Assembly: GCA_016712275.1 (NCBI GenBank)
Contig: JADJRI010000048.1
Span: forward strand, 1-37,886
Reading direction: 5' to 3'
Length of the DNA: 37,886 nucleotides
Source: Planctomycetota bacterium
GTDB lineage: Bacteria > Planctomycetota > Phycisphaerae > UBA1845 > UTPLA1
The notes below the pieces were generated by a model. The model did no database searches. It had not been told where the DNA came from and saw only the letters and a list, made by a program, of their open reading frames with translations. Positions 10,359-19,608 of the stretch are shown one piece after another. A program made the translations under genes and the position numbers. Each line of letters starts with the position of its first letter. Position 1 is the stretch's first letter.

Positions 10359-11897
10359 CGTGGCCAGGACGCCGTCGGCCGTGACGCTCATCTGGCGGTC
10401 GGCGATGGCCGACAGATCCAGCGTTCGTCCACGGGCCATCCATTCGGTCGACAGCGCCCAGACGCGGCCGTCGGGGCTGGTGCGAATGAAGTCTTCCATG
10501 GCCGACTGACTTGCAAGGTCGGTCCAGGCCGAGGCATTTTCGATCTTGATGACAGCATCGTGGCTTGTGATCGCAGGGCGGTATTCGAGCATTCGTGATG
10601 CCGAAATCATGTCACCCGATCGCCATGCGTAGGCGCGCAGCGATCCAAACGAATAGAGCTCGTAGTTTTCCTGCAATTCCTGCACGAAGCGATCGCCCGG
10701 CCGAATTTCGCTTTTCAGCTTTTCGTGCAGGGTGCGCCAATCGGCCCGGCTTCCGGGAGTGGCGATCAAATGAACAGACACAGCCGCCGGTAGCACCGCG
10801 AGCATCAGAATGAGCGGCAGCCGGCGATTGCGAACGAGATGCGTGAAGCCCGCGGCAAATAAAGGGACGAATGCGGGAACCGTGACGATGAGATATTTCT
10901 TGTGAATGATGCTGACGCCAAACACGACGGAAATAATTGCGTAGATCGCCGGTGTCGCCATGAGCAGAATCGCAAGCAGGCGCCGGGAGTCCGATCGCCA
11001 GCATGATCGTGCGGATTTGGCGGAAGCGACAAGCACAATCAGCACCAACACCGCCAGTATAAAAATGGCCCACCGATGATTCCTTGAGACCTGATCAAAT
11101 CCGATGCCGACCGGCGAAAGCTCGACAAGGCGGCCGGCAAATGAAGTGATCAAACTCGCTGGTTCACCCACAGTGTGTACTTCCGGCGCGGCGGCGAAAA
11201 GCGAAACGCGAAACAGGTAATAGGGCGAGGCCAGAAGACCGCCGACGATGACTGTCCAAAAAGCCCGGCGTACCGCCGGTTCGGTTTTGTAGTGGATCAT
11301 CGCATGCAAAAAAACTGCGAAGGGTGCGGCCAGGCCAAATCCATCGAGGTGACATGAGAGCGCCACGGCACCGCCAAGGGCGACGAGCCGGCCACGCGAA
11401 GGGCGCTGCCTGAAAGACAAGTACGTGGTCAACACCGCCAGCGACATCATTTCCGCCAGCGCATACGCCCTTGCTTCGTAGGAGTACCGCACATTGAGGG
11501 GCAGCAATGCAAAGAGCGCGATCGACCCCATTTGAAGCGATCGATCGGAAATGGCCAGCTTGAAGAATCTGGCCGCCAACAGTACCGATACGCAAGAAAA
11601 GAGCATACTGGGAATTCGAAAGTTGAAATCCGACTCAAAAAACCATGACGGCAGCATGCGATAGAAGGCGTAGAAGGAGAGTGGATGCAAATCGTTGCCC
11701 GAGATGGCCAGCAGGCCCTCCGGCGCCACGGCGGTGACAAACGTCCATGCTTCGTCCTCCCAGATGGGTTTTGATCCGACCGTGGAGAGGCGAAGCGCCA
11801 GTGCGGCAAGGACGAGAAACGCGAAGATGATCGATGCTCGATTCGTGGAATCGTGAGACATGATGCCGGAGTGGACTTGCGTCTTGGGTTGCATCAT
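10323..11897 (-). CDS. GT39-family (PMT/ArnT-like) integral membrane glycosyltransferase
   Basis: Starting at 11897 the protein has 524 residues and roughly 10 or more hydrophobic segments. After the first membrane helix comes an acidic catalytic-type loop (SKPIWEDEAW) and then LHPLSFYAFYRML, the pattern of GT-C enzymes that take sugar from a polyprenyl-phosphate donor on the outer face of the membrane. The C-terminal 130 residues are soluble. The ATG at 11897 overlaps the TGA of the preceding GT39 gene (ATGA), which I used to choose the start; the ATG at 11861 (MSHDST) is an alternative and neither has a good Shine-Dalgarno sequence. Acceptor and sugar are unknown. As the last gene of the operon it may perform the final transfer. 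It overlaps the kinase-TPR gene tail to tail. Confidence 0.8.
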   Translation of the reverse strand: MMQPKTQVHSGIMSHDSTNRASIIFAFLVLAALALRLSTVGSKPIWEDEAWTFVTAVAPEGLLAISGNDLHPLSFYAFYRMLPSWFFESDFNFRIPSMLFSCVSVLLAARFFKLAISDRSLQMGSIALFALLPLNVRYSYEARAYALAEMMSLAVLTTYLSFRQRPSRGRLVALGGAVALSCHLDGFGLAAPFAVFLHAMIHYKTEPAVRRAFWTVIVGGLLASPYYLFRVSLFAAAPEVHTVGEPASLITSFAGRLVELSPVGIGFDQVSRNHRWAIFILAVLVLIVLVASAKSARSCWRSDSRRLLAILLMATPAIYAIISVVFGVSIIHKKYLIVTVPAFVPLFAAGFTHLVRNRRLPLILMLAVLPAAVSVHLIATPGSRADWRTLHEKLKSEIRPGDRFVQELQENYELYSFGSLRAYAWRSGDMISASRMLEYRPAITSHDAVIKIENASAWTDLASQSAMEDFIRTSPDGRVWALSTEWMARGRTLDLSAIADRQMSVTADGVLATLWRRRVITRGG

Positions 11898-13552
11898 GGC
11901 GAACCGGAGCGTTGGGCGCGATCCGCAGTATGTTGGGCCGCGAGCCGCGCGCATGTCAGATCAAAAACGCAATAATCGCCGCATTGGCACGCGGAAATTC
12001 GACGAAACACATTGTCTACATCGGCATGCCGCGCCATTCGTCGTAATTCGTCGGCCCGGGCTATCCAGTACTGTCCGCCTCTGCGGGCAATGTCCTGCAG
12101 AGTGTCGACTGAAAGATCGGACCGGGCGTAATTGAACCCTTTGCGATCCATCCAGGCAAACATCATCGGCTCGTTGTAGGCCACCGGGCGACCCAGCTCA
12201 TCATATTTCTCGCCGCCTCGAACGACGATGCGGCCATCTGCCGGGATGATCCGGGAGAGCTCCAACGCGCATTGACGCATGTGAAAAAGGTCTTCGTGGT
12301 GATCGCGTCGATAAACGGCGACGAACGACGCGGTCACCAGCAGTGCAATGACGCCGGAGGAAAGCGATATGGCGAAGGTTCGCGCGCGGGCCGGCGACGT
12401 AAAGAGGCGATTATCGCCCGATCGAATTCCAAGAATGCATGACAGGCCCGCGCCCATGAGGAGACAGGCGGGCGGCACTGACGCACTGTGATAGTAAGAC
12501 GCCCAGTCGTCGCCGGACGTGCCACCGGCGATCAGGTAAAACAAGCAGATCGCCAGATACCAAAGGCCGGCCATTTGCACGCCGCGCGACCGATCCTGCA
12601 ATGCAAACACCCCGAGAAACCACCCGAGCGGCGTCCAGACCGCAAGCGATTCCCATCGCAGATTGCCGATCAGGAATTCAGGCGGCCAAAGCGCATCCCA
12701 GGTCAGCCAATGACTTTCGTTGGAAACACCCAGTGAATTGCCATACAGCTTCCAGAAACGATTGGCCCAGACGACCCATGCAATCACCGGAATGGCGGCG
12801 ACCAGTGCGGCAAAGTAGTTGAAGGGTTTCGCGAATGCCCGCACGCCCTGCGACTGAATCACAACGACAAGGAGGACCAGTCCGACAATCGCGCAGGGCG
12901 GTTTGGCGAGCGATGCCGCGGCAAGGCAAGCGGACGCGATCAGCAGGTTCACATTCGTCGGCCGGCGCTGCCAATGCACCAGCCGCAGCACAAAGAGCAC
13001 TGCAAAAAAGATCATCACCGGCTCAGGCTGCATGGCGTTGCCAAGCTTGACGAGCAATGGACTGAAGGCAAACGCAGCCGCCGCAAACGTCGCGCCGACC
13101 GGCGGGAGCATCGCACGAGCCAGCCTCGAAAAGAGTAACAACGCACCAATCGAAAACGCCGCTGCGAACAGGCGGATGGCGTCTTCGTTGTATCCGATGG
13201 CGCGATCGCACAGCGCGGCCAGCCACGGCAGAAGTGGGAACTCCATTTCGACAAAGCCGGGAGTATCGCCGCGCCAGTCGATGCGGGGATAAAACGGATT
13301 CAGGCTTTCGCGGTGGAAATTTCTTGCAATTTGAGTGTAATCCGAGGATCGCCATGCATTCGCGAGCCGATGGTCGAGCGGCCGATCGACACCCCAGAGG
13401 CGGGCCAACGATCCGAGGAGGATGACGGCAAGCATGAGTCGCGAATTTGTTATCGCGCGGAGGCGTTTGGCAGTGACCTTGCCTTCGCGATGGTGACCCA
13501 CCCACGACACGCCGTCGCGTGACGCGCAATCTGAAATCGCGCTCTCTTGCAT
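11894..13552 (-). CDS. GT39-family integral membrane glycosyltransferase (second copy)
   Basis: The protein has 552 residues with about 11 predicted membrane segments, such as LMLAVILLGSLARLWG and CAIVGLVLLVVVI. After the first helix comes DRPLDHRLANAWRSSDYTQIARNF, here broken for length into DHRLANAWR and SDYTQIARNF, the hallmark periplasmic loop of one GT39/PMT_2 subgroup. The periplasmic C-terminus carries a soluble domain of about 130 residues. It shares little sequence with the adjacent GT39 gene, so the pair is not a recent duplication and the two may use different sugars or acceptors. The stop TGA overlaps the start of the next gene by ATGA, indicating coupling. The upstream FAD oxidoreductase ends 51 bases before its start. 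Confidence 0.8.
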   Translation of the reverse strand: MQESAISDCASRDGVSWVGHHREGKVTAKRLRAITNSRLMLAVILLGSLARLWGVDRPLDHRLANAWRSSDYTQIARNFHRESLNPFYPRIDWRGDTPGFVEMEFPLLPWLAALCDRAIGYNEDAIRLFAAAFSIGALLLFSRLARAMLPPVGATFAAAAFAFSPLLVKLGNAMQPEPVMIFFAVLFVLRLVHWQRRPTNVNLLIASACLAAASLAKPPCAIVGLVLLVVVIQSQGVRAFAKPFNYFAALVAAIPVIAWVVWANRFWKLYGNSLGVSNESHWLTWDALWPPEFLIGNLRWESLAVWTPLGWFLGVFALQDRSRGVQMAGLWYLAICLFYLIAGGTSGDDWASYYHSASVPPACLLMGAGLSCILGIRSGDNRLFTSPARARTFAISLSSGVIALLVTASFVAVYRRDHHEDLFHMRQCALELSRIIPADGRIVVRGGEKYDELGRPVAYNEPMMFAWMDRKGFNYARSDLSVDTLQDIARRGGQYWIARADELRRMARHADVDNVFRRISACQCGDYCVFDLTCARLAAQHTADRAQRSGSP

Positions 13553-13603
13553 TCCGCGTTACTCTTGGAATTCATGTTGCTTGGTGAATGGACGCCCGCC
13601 GCT

Positions 13604-14939
13604 TTACGCGACCGCAACCTTGGACCGTGATACCGTTCCACTGCGGCCCGTGTCGCCGATTTCCGACGAAACCAGCGCTGCAATCGCCTCGTCCGCCAGC
13701 TTTACGCTCGTATTCCACGAGGTGACCATCGGATAGGCCTGCGCGGTCGTCGCGAGAAAAACACGCGAGCCCGCAACGCGCGCCGCCGGCCGGCGCAGGT
13801 ATCCCTTTGTCCAAACCGGCTCGACATGCGGAGCGCGGAAGACATGGGCCGATTCCACATTCTCAGCCCGAAAATTCCCGTAAAGCCGGGACAGGCCGCC
13901 AATAGCCTGCTCGACGAGCAGCTCATCCGCGGCGAGGTATGAATTACTCTTGGCGGAGCAGTAGTTCATCAGGTAAACGAGATGTCGCTCCCCGGTCCAT
14001 TCCGGGCGAATCACATGCGTTGTCTCAACAACGCCCTGGAAGGGAAAATCGCTGTCGACCACGGCCGTCCAGTAGTGTTGGTTGAGTTGCTTTTTCAATG
14101 TCAGCATGACATTCACGACACCCTGATATTCAATTTCAGGCAGCGGGATTTTCGGTGCGAGCGCGCTGTCGGCCATGTCACGGAGCAGCGGCATGGGCAA
14201 TGTCGAAATAACGGCATCAAATTCGGCCTCCATGCCACGGCCGGCAAGACGCACGCCGTGACGGGTTTCCCACAGGCACTCAATCGGCTGCCGCAGCAGA
14301 ATCTCGCCGCCCGCGTTTTGAATGGCGGCGGCCAGCGTATCGGCCAGACTGATGAGACCGTCCTTCAATGCCGCCTTCACCTCTTCGCCGCCATTCTTCT
14401 CGCGGTTCAACGTGTTCCAGATCCAATAGGCGGGCACGCGATGCCGTAGGTCGCCGAATTTCGCCGTCAGCAGCGGTTCCCACAACGCGCGATAGACGCG
14501 CGAACCAAAGAGCTTCTTGAGCCATGTCTCGGCGGGCAGGTCGTCGAGCGGCGCGCCCATGTTTCTTGAGCTTGGTGATGTAAAGCGCGGCCATGCCGGT
14601 GCGGACGCGGTCGGGAAAACTCAGCGCGCCGAATTTGAGCAACTCCGCCGGCGTGTTGAATGGATAGTGCTCGCCTCGAACAATGAACCCCATGGTTGTC
14701 TTGGACCATGCAAGCTCCGGTGTCATGCCCATTTCATCAATGAGGCCGAGCAAATGCGAATCGCTGTCGAGTATGACGTGATAGAACTTGTCGAGGCGCT
14801 GTCCCTTGTATTCGAAAGCCGCGCCCAGACCGCCGAGGCGGTCGGACGCCTCGAAAACCGTCACGTTGTCGCCGCGTTGAATCAGCCGCCAGGCCGCGGT
14901 GAGGCCGGCGATGCCGCCGCCGAGAATTGCAACATTCAT
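13604..14939 (-). CDS. FAD-dependent oxidoreductase of the amine-oxidase/protoporphyrinogen-oxidase-like type (one apparent frameshift)
   Basis: The N-terminus is a classic dinucleotide-binding fold, ILGGGIAGLTAAWRL then VFEASDRLGG, with the GxGxxG motif and the acidic residue that holds the FAD ribose. The central part (GAPLDDLPAETWLKKLFG, RALWEPLLTAKFG) and the C-terminal FLATTAQAYP segment match the amine-oxidase family that also includes desaturases and UDP-galactopyranose-mutase-like proteins. Length after repair is about 444 residues, normal for the family. The break is at the TTT of 14562-14564; one base fewer gives LKNMGAPLDD. AAGGAGGA precedes the ATG, which overlaps the GT2 stop as ATGA. 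Homologues are often found beside DPM1-like GT2 genes in glycan operons, but their substrate is generally unknown. Confidence 0.78.
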
Positions 14940-15679
14940 GAGAGTCCTCCTTCGCCGACGGGTCGCCTAGCGGCGCGCCCGATGAGGGAACCGGCGATAA
15001 ACAGGCAATGATCGACAATGGAGCGGATGATCGGCATTTTTGATTCGCCGTGCTGCCGCTCGGTCAGAACGAGCGGGAATTCGACGATCTTCAGACCCCT
15101 GCGATGGGCGCTGATGAGAACTTCGGTGCAACTGAGAAATCCGCGATGCGTGGGCATGATGTCTTTCAGGATTTCCCGGCGATAAATCCGAAGCAGGCAG
15201 GAAAAGCTGTAAAGATTCGACCAGAAAGCGATGCGATAAAGCAGCGATAGATTTTTGCTGAGGAAAAGTCGCATCGCGCTGATGTTCTCGACTTTGCCCC
15301 TGGGATGAAATTCGGAGCCTGTGACAACATCGACGCCGGGCTTCATCATGGGCAGCATGTCGATGAGGTACATCGGGTCGTACGTGCAATCGACATCCAT
15401 GATGGCGACGAACTCGCCACACGCCTCGCGAAAGCCGGTGGCAATGGCGCCGCCAAGGCCGCGATTGATCTCGTGTTTAACAACGCGCGCGGGGAGCAAT
15501 TCCATCGGAATAGCCTCCAGAACCTGCGCGGTGCGATCTTTGCTGCCGTCATCCACAAAGAGAAAGTCGAGCACCACATCCGGACCGAAAGAGCGTTTGA
15601 CATCTTTCAGGCGTTCGAAAAGTGGCGGCAGGGCCTCTTCCTCGTTGTAGCACGGGAGAATGAGAGTGAGCGTTTTCAT
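14936..15679 (-). CDS. GT2 glycosyltransferase, dolichol/undecaprenyl-phosphate sugar synthase-like
   Basis: This 247-residue protein starts MKTLTLILPCYNEEEALP, a standard GT2 opening. It has FLFVDDGSKDRT (nucleotide binding), NRGLGGAIATGF and the DxD-type metal motif IMDVDCTYDP near residue 95. RLFLSKNLSLLYR and LTERQHGESKM are typical of the DPM1/ArnC branch that moves a sugar from a nucleotide to a polyprenyl phosphate on the cytoplasmic face. It lacks the two C-terminal membrane helices of ArnC, as soluble DPM1 enzymes do. ATGA overlaps with both neighbours (15676-15679 and 14936-14939) show a tightly coupled operon. Its product would be the natural donor for the GT39 enzymes downstream. 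Confidence 0.85.
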   Translation of the reverse strand: MKTLTLILPCYNEEEALPPLFERLKDVKRSFGPDVVLDFLFVDDGSKDRTAQVLEAIPMELLPARVVKHEINRGLGGAIATGFREACGEFVAIMDVDCTYDPMYLIDMLPMMKPGVDVVTGSEFHPRGKVENISAMRLFLSKNLSLLYRIAFWSNLYSFSCLLRIYRREILKDIMPTHRGFLSCTEVLISAHRRGLKIVEFPLVLTERQHGESKMPIIRSIVDHCLFIAGSLIGRAARRPVGEGGLS

Positions 15680-16711
15680 GACTTTGTGTACTCCATCGCC
15701 ATGGAATCGAGGGTCATCAGGTTGTAGTTGTTGCTAAAGCTGAAGAGCATCTCATCGATGTCGCGAATTTTCTCGACAATCGGTCGCGACATGCCGGGAT
15801 GCACCCTGAAGCGCGAATCGACGTCGGCGTCGGTCAGGGCCACCAACTCGACTGCATGAAAGTGGTAATGCAATGGTATATCGAACCGCCGAAGCCACGA
15901 GAGCGACTTTCGGAAAAGCGGCATGCCGGTCATCTGCATCCACGTGCCATAAAATGGCGCGCGGGAAATCGGCATGGCGCTGAGCGGTAATTCAACAAGT
16001 GCGTTGCCGCTCAAGTCGCTGCTTTTGCGCCGAGCCTTGCGCCAGCAGTTGGACGCATGCGGAACAAAGGGGCGCAGCGGAGCCAAGAGCTGTGCATATG
16101 ATCCAGGACGCGCCTCCCATTTTCGGAAATGCGATTTGAGGAGCACGGCCGCATCAATGACCGGCGCGATCATCGAAGGATGAATGGAAGAATCGTATCG
16201 ATAGTTGAGCCGGCGAAGCATGTCCATCGATCGACGGCAAATGTCATAGCAAGGGGCACGAAAGCCCGTGATCGCCCGACCGGCCAGTGCCGAAAGCATG
16301 TCATGGGCTTCGATGATCTCGCGACGACGTCCATCATCGGAGAGCGGAGAGGCGTCGCGGGTGGTTGAGCGTGTGATTGGCGATTTCGTGGCCTTCGCCG
16401 ACAGCACGGCGAAGAATGTCGGCATGCGCGGGAACAGCGGTATCACGGGCAATGACGAAGAGGGTGGCCTTGATGTTGCGCTTCTTCAAAAGATCGAGAA
16501 ACCGTGCAAGGCCGATCGTGTAAACCGGATCGGGCACTGGCCGATGCTCGAAACCGTAGCCTCCCGCATAATCAGCGAGCGCATCCATGTCGATGCTGAT
16601 CGCGCCGACGGTCTTCTTTGCGCGGTCGCCCGTTGCGGCCATCGGCGCGGGCTCGCGTGCGGTGGCGGCCGGGATGGCAGATCGTGCAAGAATGGATGCG
16701 ACGGGTTGCAT
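15676..16711 (-). CDS. Polysaccharide deacetylase (NodB-like) family protein (one apparent frameshift)
   Basis: After repair the protein has about 344 residues. The N-terminal half has AISIDMDALADYAGG, where the aspartate pair DMD stands for the catalytic base and metal ligand, followed by NIKATLFVIARD and GHEIANHTLNH, whose HTLNH provides the two metal histidines. After the break come GFRAPCYDICRRSMDML (the RAP motif) and a long C-terminal part ending near FSNNYNLMTLDSM. These are the standard NodB-fold motifs. Within the family the DxDA opening and position next to an ArnC/DPM1-like GT2 recall ArnD, the deformylase of lipid A modification. The break is at GGG 16359-16361; one base fewer gives NHTLNHRDASPLSDD. 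The start at 16711 is the first in-frame ATG; a later one (MAATGD) is possible. Confidence 0.75.
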
Positions 16712-16780
16712 GTTGCTTGGTCCAGTTGGACAGTTTGGAAATCACCGCTCCGGATGGCACCGATATCAGAAGGTGCGGTT

Positions 16781-16798
16781 GTGCCGCATATGCGGCAC
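16781..16798. repeat. 18-bp perfect palindrome upstream of the deacetylase gene
   Basis: The sequence GTGCCGCATATGCGGCAC is its own reverse complement with no spacer. It lies about 70 bases before the deacetylase start, in the only sizeable gap (16712-16891) between the aminotransferase and deacetylase genes. It could be a protein-binding site or a short RNA hairpin between cistrons. The gap itself holds no gene I can support, although one minus-strand frame shows a short CGKCGADS zinc-ribbon-like fragment. Confidence 0.5.
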
Positions 16799-16891
16799 CC
16801 ACAGTGAGTCGGCGCCACACTTGCCGCAACTTTCTCGATTCCTGGAAAGGCAAGTCAGTGGTACAACGAACCACTTCCTGTTGCCAATCCA

Positions 16892-18139
16892 TTACTGCAA
16901 GTCTCCTTTAAGTGAACGCAGGATCGTCGTGGCGATCAAATCCACCACGCTCTCGTCGTATCGCTCGTTCCACCCGATGCACAGCAGATGATCGAGTCCA
17001 TTCACCGCGCCGGGGTATCGTGAGCGGTCGTACATCAATTCCGCGCCGCGCGATCGCGTGTGGGCGTTGAACGGGAAACCGCTGTTGCCGAACATTTTTC
17101 GGTTCTTGATGAAGCCGTATTCAAAGGCGAGCTTCTGCGTATAGCGCGGGGCCGTGCGGGCGCCGATGCTGCGCAATGCGTTCGACATGCGATCGAGATC
17201 GGCGGCGGTCAGCGGTTCTACAACACGAATCGAATAGCGCCAATACACATGGGTGCAATCCTCGTGATCGGGCGGACAGATGATGCCATCGATCCGGCTC
17301 AGGCGCTGGGTCAGCCGCGCGGCCAATTCCCGGCGTTTGGCCACAAATTCGTCCAGCTTGGGCAATTGGGCCATGGCCACGGCGCCCTGCAATTCGGTCA
17401 TGCGGTAGTTCAAGCCGAGAAACTCGTGATCGGGCTGGGCATCGCCGAAGCCCCATCCCTTGTCGTGGTAGAGTTTCATGAAGCGGGCAAGTTCCGCGTC
17501 GCGCGTGACGACAAAGCCGCCCTCGCCGCAGGTGATATGCTTGCCCTGCTGAAGCGAAAAACAGCCGACATCGCCGATGGTGCCGACCTTGCGGCCCTTG
17601 TAAGTCGCGCCGAAACCCTGGGCGGCATCTTCAATCACCATGATCCCATGCTTTTTCGCCAACGCCATGATCGGGTCCATGTCGCATGGCAGGCCGAAGA
17701 GATGCGTCACAATGATCGCCTTGGTGCGCGAAGAGATTCTCGCGGCGATCGTTTCGGCCGTCACATTGCAGGTGATCGGATCGACATCGGCGAAGATGGG
17801 AATCGCACCCTGATAGAAAACCGGCATGATCGCGCCCATGTCCGTAATGGGCGATGAGATGAATTCGTCGCCGGGCTGCGGATCGACCGCGGCAATGGCC
17901 GTGTGCAGCGCCGCCGTGCCGGAGGAGACGGCCGTGCAATGGGGCACGTCGCACCATGCGGCAAAGGCATTTTCAAGTCTGGGGACGACCTTGCCGTACT
18001 GACTGATCAAAACGCCGCGCTCGAGCACTTCGCGAAGCATGCGGATTTCATCCTCGCCGAATGACCGGCCGGAGGCATCGGCATCATTGGGTACGAAATT
18101 GATCGGCGTGGTGAGAATGTTGGTGCGAATCTGAGTCAT
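16892..18139 (-). CDS. DegT/DnrJ/EryC1/StrS-family PLP-dependent sugar aminotransferase
   Basis: The protein has 415 residues, the normal size. Fold type I features are clear: VSSGTAALHTAIAA (cofactor phosphate), VIEDAAQGFGA (aspartate that pairs with the pyridine nitrogen) and GCFSLQQGKHITCGEGGF, whose lysine binds PLP. The C-terminal region (THVYWRYSIRV) is also typical. It should transfer an amino group from glutamate to a keto sugar bound to a nucleotide. The upstream gene encodes a Gfo/Idh/MocA dehydrogenase, which could make that keto sugar, as in the WbpB-WbpE pair. AAGGGGGAA before the ATG is a good ribosome-binding site. The exact sugar (3- or 4-amino) cannot be read from the sequence. 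Confidence 0.9.
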   Translation of the reverse strand: MTQIRTNILTTPINFVPNDADASGRSFGEDEIRMLREVLERGVLISQYGKVVPRLENAFAAWCDVPHCTAVSSGTAALHTAIAAVDPQPGDEFISSPITDMGAIMPVFYQGAIPIFADVDPITCNVTAETIAARISSRTKAIIVTHLFGLPCDMDPIMALAKKHGIMVIEDAAQGFGATYKGRKVGTIGDVGCFSLQQGKHITCGEGGFVVTRDAELARFMKLYHDKGWGFGDAQPDHEFLGLNYRMTELQGAVAMAQLPKLDEFVAKRRELAARLTQRLSRIDGIICPPDHEDCTHVYWRYSIRVVEPLTAADLDRMSNALRSIGARTAPRYTQKLAFEYGFIKNRKMFGNSGFPFNAHTRSRGAELMYDRSRYPGAVNGLDHLLCIGWNERYDESVVDLIATTILRSLKGDLQ

Positions 18140-18196
18140 GATTTCCCCCTTGCGAATTCAACGTATTATTATTCAGTTGGGTTCTTTCCATCCATG

Positions 18197-19157
18197 TCAT
18201 ACAAGCTGCATCTGACGCGGTCGTTCGCCTCGGCCGCTCAAGATTGAGCGGTAGGCGGCTTCGCAAACCGCGACAGCCGAGAAGCCGTCTTCAAAAACGG
18301 CGCTGGGCCGCGCGCGTCCCGCGACAAACGATGTGAAATTGGCGATGACTTCCTGCCAGATATCCACGCCTTCGGCGGAGGCATGCCGCATGAGCTTGCG
18401 TTGTGCGTCGAACGCCTGCATTTCATAGCCGAGTCTTGCATAGCCTTTCGTGCCGAAGATTTCGATCAGCGGCCCCATCGGCGCCCGGCGCCTCCCAACT
18501 GACGAAAATGCTCGCCGAAGCGCCGCGCGACAGATTCAGATTGATGACCGCAGATTCTTCAACGTCGAGGCCGCGCGAGCTTTCGCATGCCATTGCCGAG
18601 ACACTATCGACCGGCCCCAGCAGAAAATGGACGAGATCGACAAGGTGAACGCCATTGTCAAGCAAGACGCCGCCGCCCGAGAGCAGCGGGTCGCTGAACC
18701 ACTTGCCGGCCATGTCCGCATCGGCCGTGGCCGTGCCGCGGACGTGATTGATGCGGCCGAGTTCGTCGCGGGCGATCATGTCGCGAAGCATGGCCGCGCC
18801 GGAAAGATGTCGAAATTTGAATGCGCAGGCCAGCAGGTCGCTGCGCGGAATGGTCAGGCAGTCGTGGGCATCGGGCGCCAGCGGCTTTTCGCAGAGTACA
18901 CGAATGCCCCGCTCGATTACTTGTGTGACGATGCGGGCGTGCGTGGTCGGGGGCGTGCAAACGGTGACGCCGTCGAGCGGCTGATCGAGAAACTCGTCCA
19001 CCGTCGCAAAAGTGGGAATATTGTAATCGGACGCGAAGCGCTGCGCGGATGACGTGATGGTGTCACAGCCGGCGACCAGCTCGGCCTCCGGCAGCTTGCG
19101 AATCTGTTCCGCATGTCGGCGACCCGCATGGCCGCAGCCGATGATTCCGATACGCAT
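18197..19157 (-). CDS. Gfo/Idh/MocA-family sugar dehydrogenase (one apparent frameshift)
   Basis: The ATG at 19157 opens MRIGIIGCGHAGRRHAEQI, a Rossmann NAD(P) site. CTPPTTHARIV and RVLCEKPLAPD carry the catalytic EKP motif. FKFRHLSGAAMLRDMI and GGVLLDNGVHLVDLVHFLLG (the DxxxH-type substrate region) complete the family signature. The C-terminal part resumes after the break as MGPLIEIFGTKGYARL. The break is at CCC 18484-18486; one base fewer gives SWEAPAPMGPL. Length after repair is about 319 residues, within the family range. It probably oxidises a sugar hydroxyl of a nucleotide sugar before transamination by the next gene. An in-frame extension to 19271 exists, but the start at 19157 fits the Rossmann fold. 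A run of eleven G residues on the coding strand occupies the Shine-Dalgarno position. Confidence 0.82.
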
Positions 19158-19163
19158 GTGCTT

Positions 19164-19174
19164 CCCCCCCCCCC
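19164..19174. repeat. C11 homopolymer (G11 on the coding strand) at the ribosome-binding site
   Basis: Eleven consecutive C residues lie 7-17 bases upstream of the Gfo/Idh start codon; on the coding strand this is GGGGGGGGGGG followed by AAGCAC and ATG. It is by far the longest homopolymer in the window. It could act as the Shine-Dalgarno sequence, and such tracts are prone to slippage, so the length may vary or be miscalled. Confidence 0.7.
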
Positions 19175-19395
19175 GCTGTTTCCGAAGCGGCCAGGCATCG
19201 CGTACGAGAAAATGCCTTCCCGAATCGTGGTCGCGCCGCTTTCGTGCGGCAGGACGGTGTGTGCCATTCATGAGTGTGTGGGGAAAGCGCGAAGCGCGGC
19301 GAAGATACGGTGGCGGTACTGTCTTTGCTGGATTTCTCTATGCTTGGAGTGCTTTGAATCCCCGGTTGTTTCCCCCTGCATCGTGATGGCAACCA

Positions 19396-19425
19396 ACTAT
19401 ATGGCGGCTGTTTGAAAGCGGTCAA
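19396..19425 (-). promoter_or_regulatory. Sigma-70-type promoter for the amino-sugar/glycosyltransferase operon
   Basis: On the minus strand TTGACC (19425-19420) and TATAGT (19401-19396) are separated by 18 bases. The predicted start is near 19389, giving a leader of about 230 bases before the Gfo/Idh ATG. It points away from the divergent promoter at 19506. Confidence 0.5.
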
Positions 19426-19505
19426 CGAAAGTCCGAATCACAATCAGCCACGCTCCGAAATGTGGACTTGCGACAATTCAGCGACTGGGAAAAGGCCCGT
19501 TTTTC

Positions 19506-19535
19506 TTGTCGAAGGGCTTTCGAGTTCGATACAAT
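19506..19535 (+). promoter_or_regulatory. Candidate sigma-70-type promoter for the GH38-like gene
   Basis: TTGTCG (19506-19511) and TACAAT (19530-19535) are 18 bases apart. The predicted start near 19542 gives a leader of about 67 bases to the ATG at 19609. The -35 box is only a partial match. Confidence 0.35.
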
Positions 19536-19608
19536 GGACGAATTCGATATTCGCCCACGACCCGGTTCCTGTTGCGAAAACCCAATCTTCTCTTTATCAG
19601 GCCATGCC

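Larger units (their letters stand above)
19158..19608. other. 451-bp divergent intergenic region
   Basis: This region separates the minus-strand amino-sugar operon from the plus-strand GH38-like gene. It contains the C11 tract and two outward-facing promoter candidates (19396-19425 minus, 19506-19535 plus). No gene is evident; upstream in-frame extensions of both flanking genes run into it but lack family sequence. Confidence 0.5.

Noticed and set aside
16712..16891. Zinc-ribbon-like fragment CGKCGADS on the minus strand
   Set aside because: It is about 20 residues long, lacks a start and a second cysteine pair, and ends at a nearby stop.
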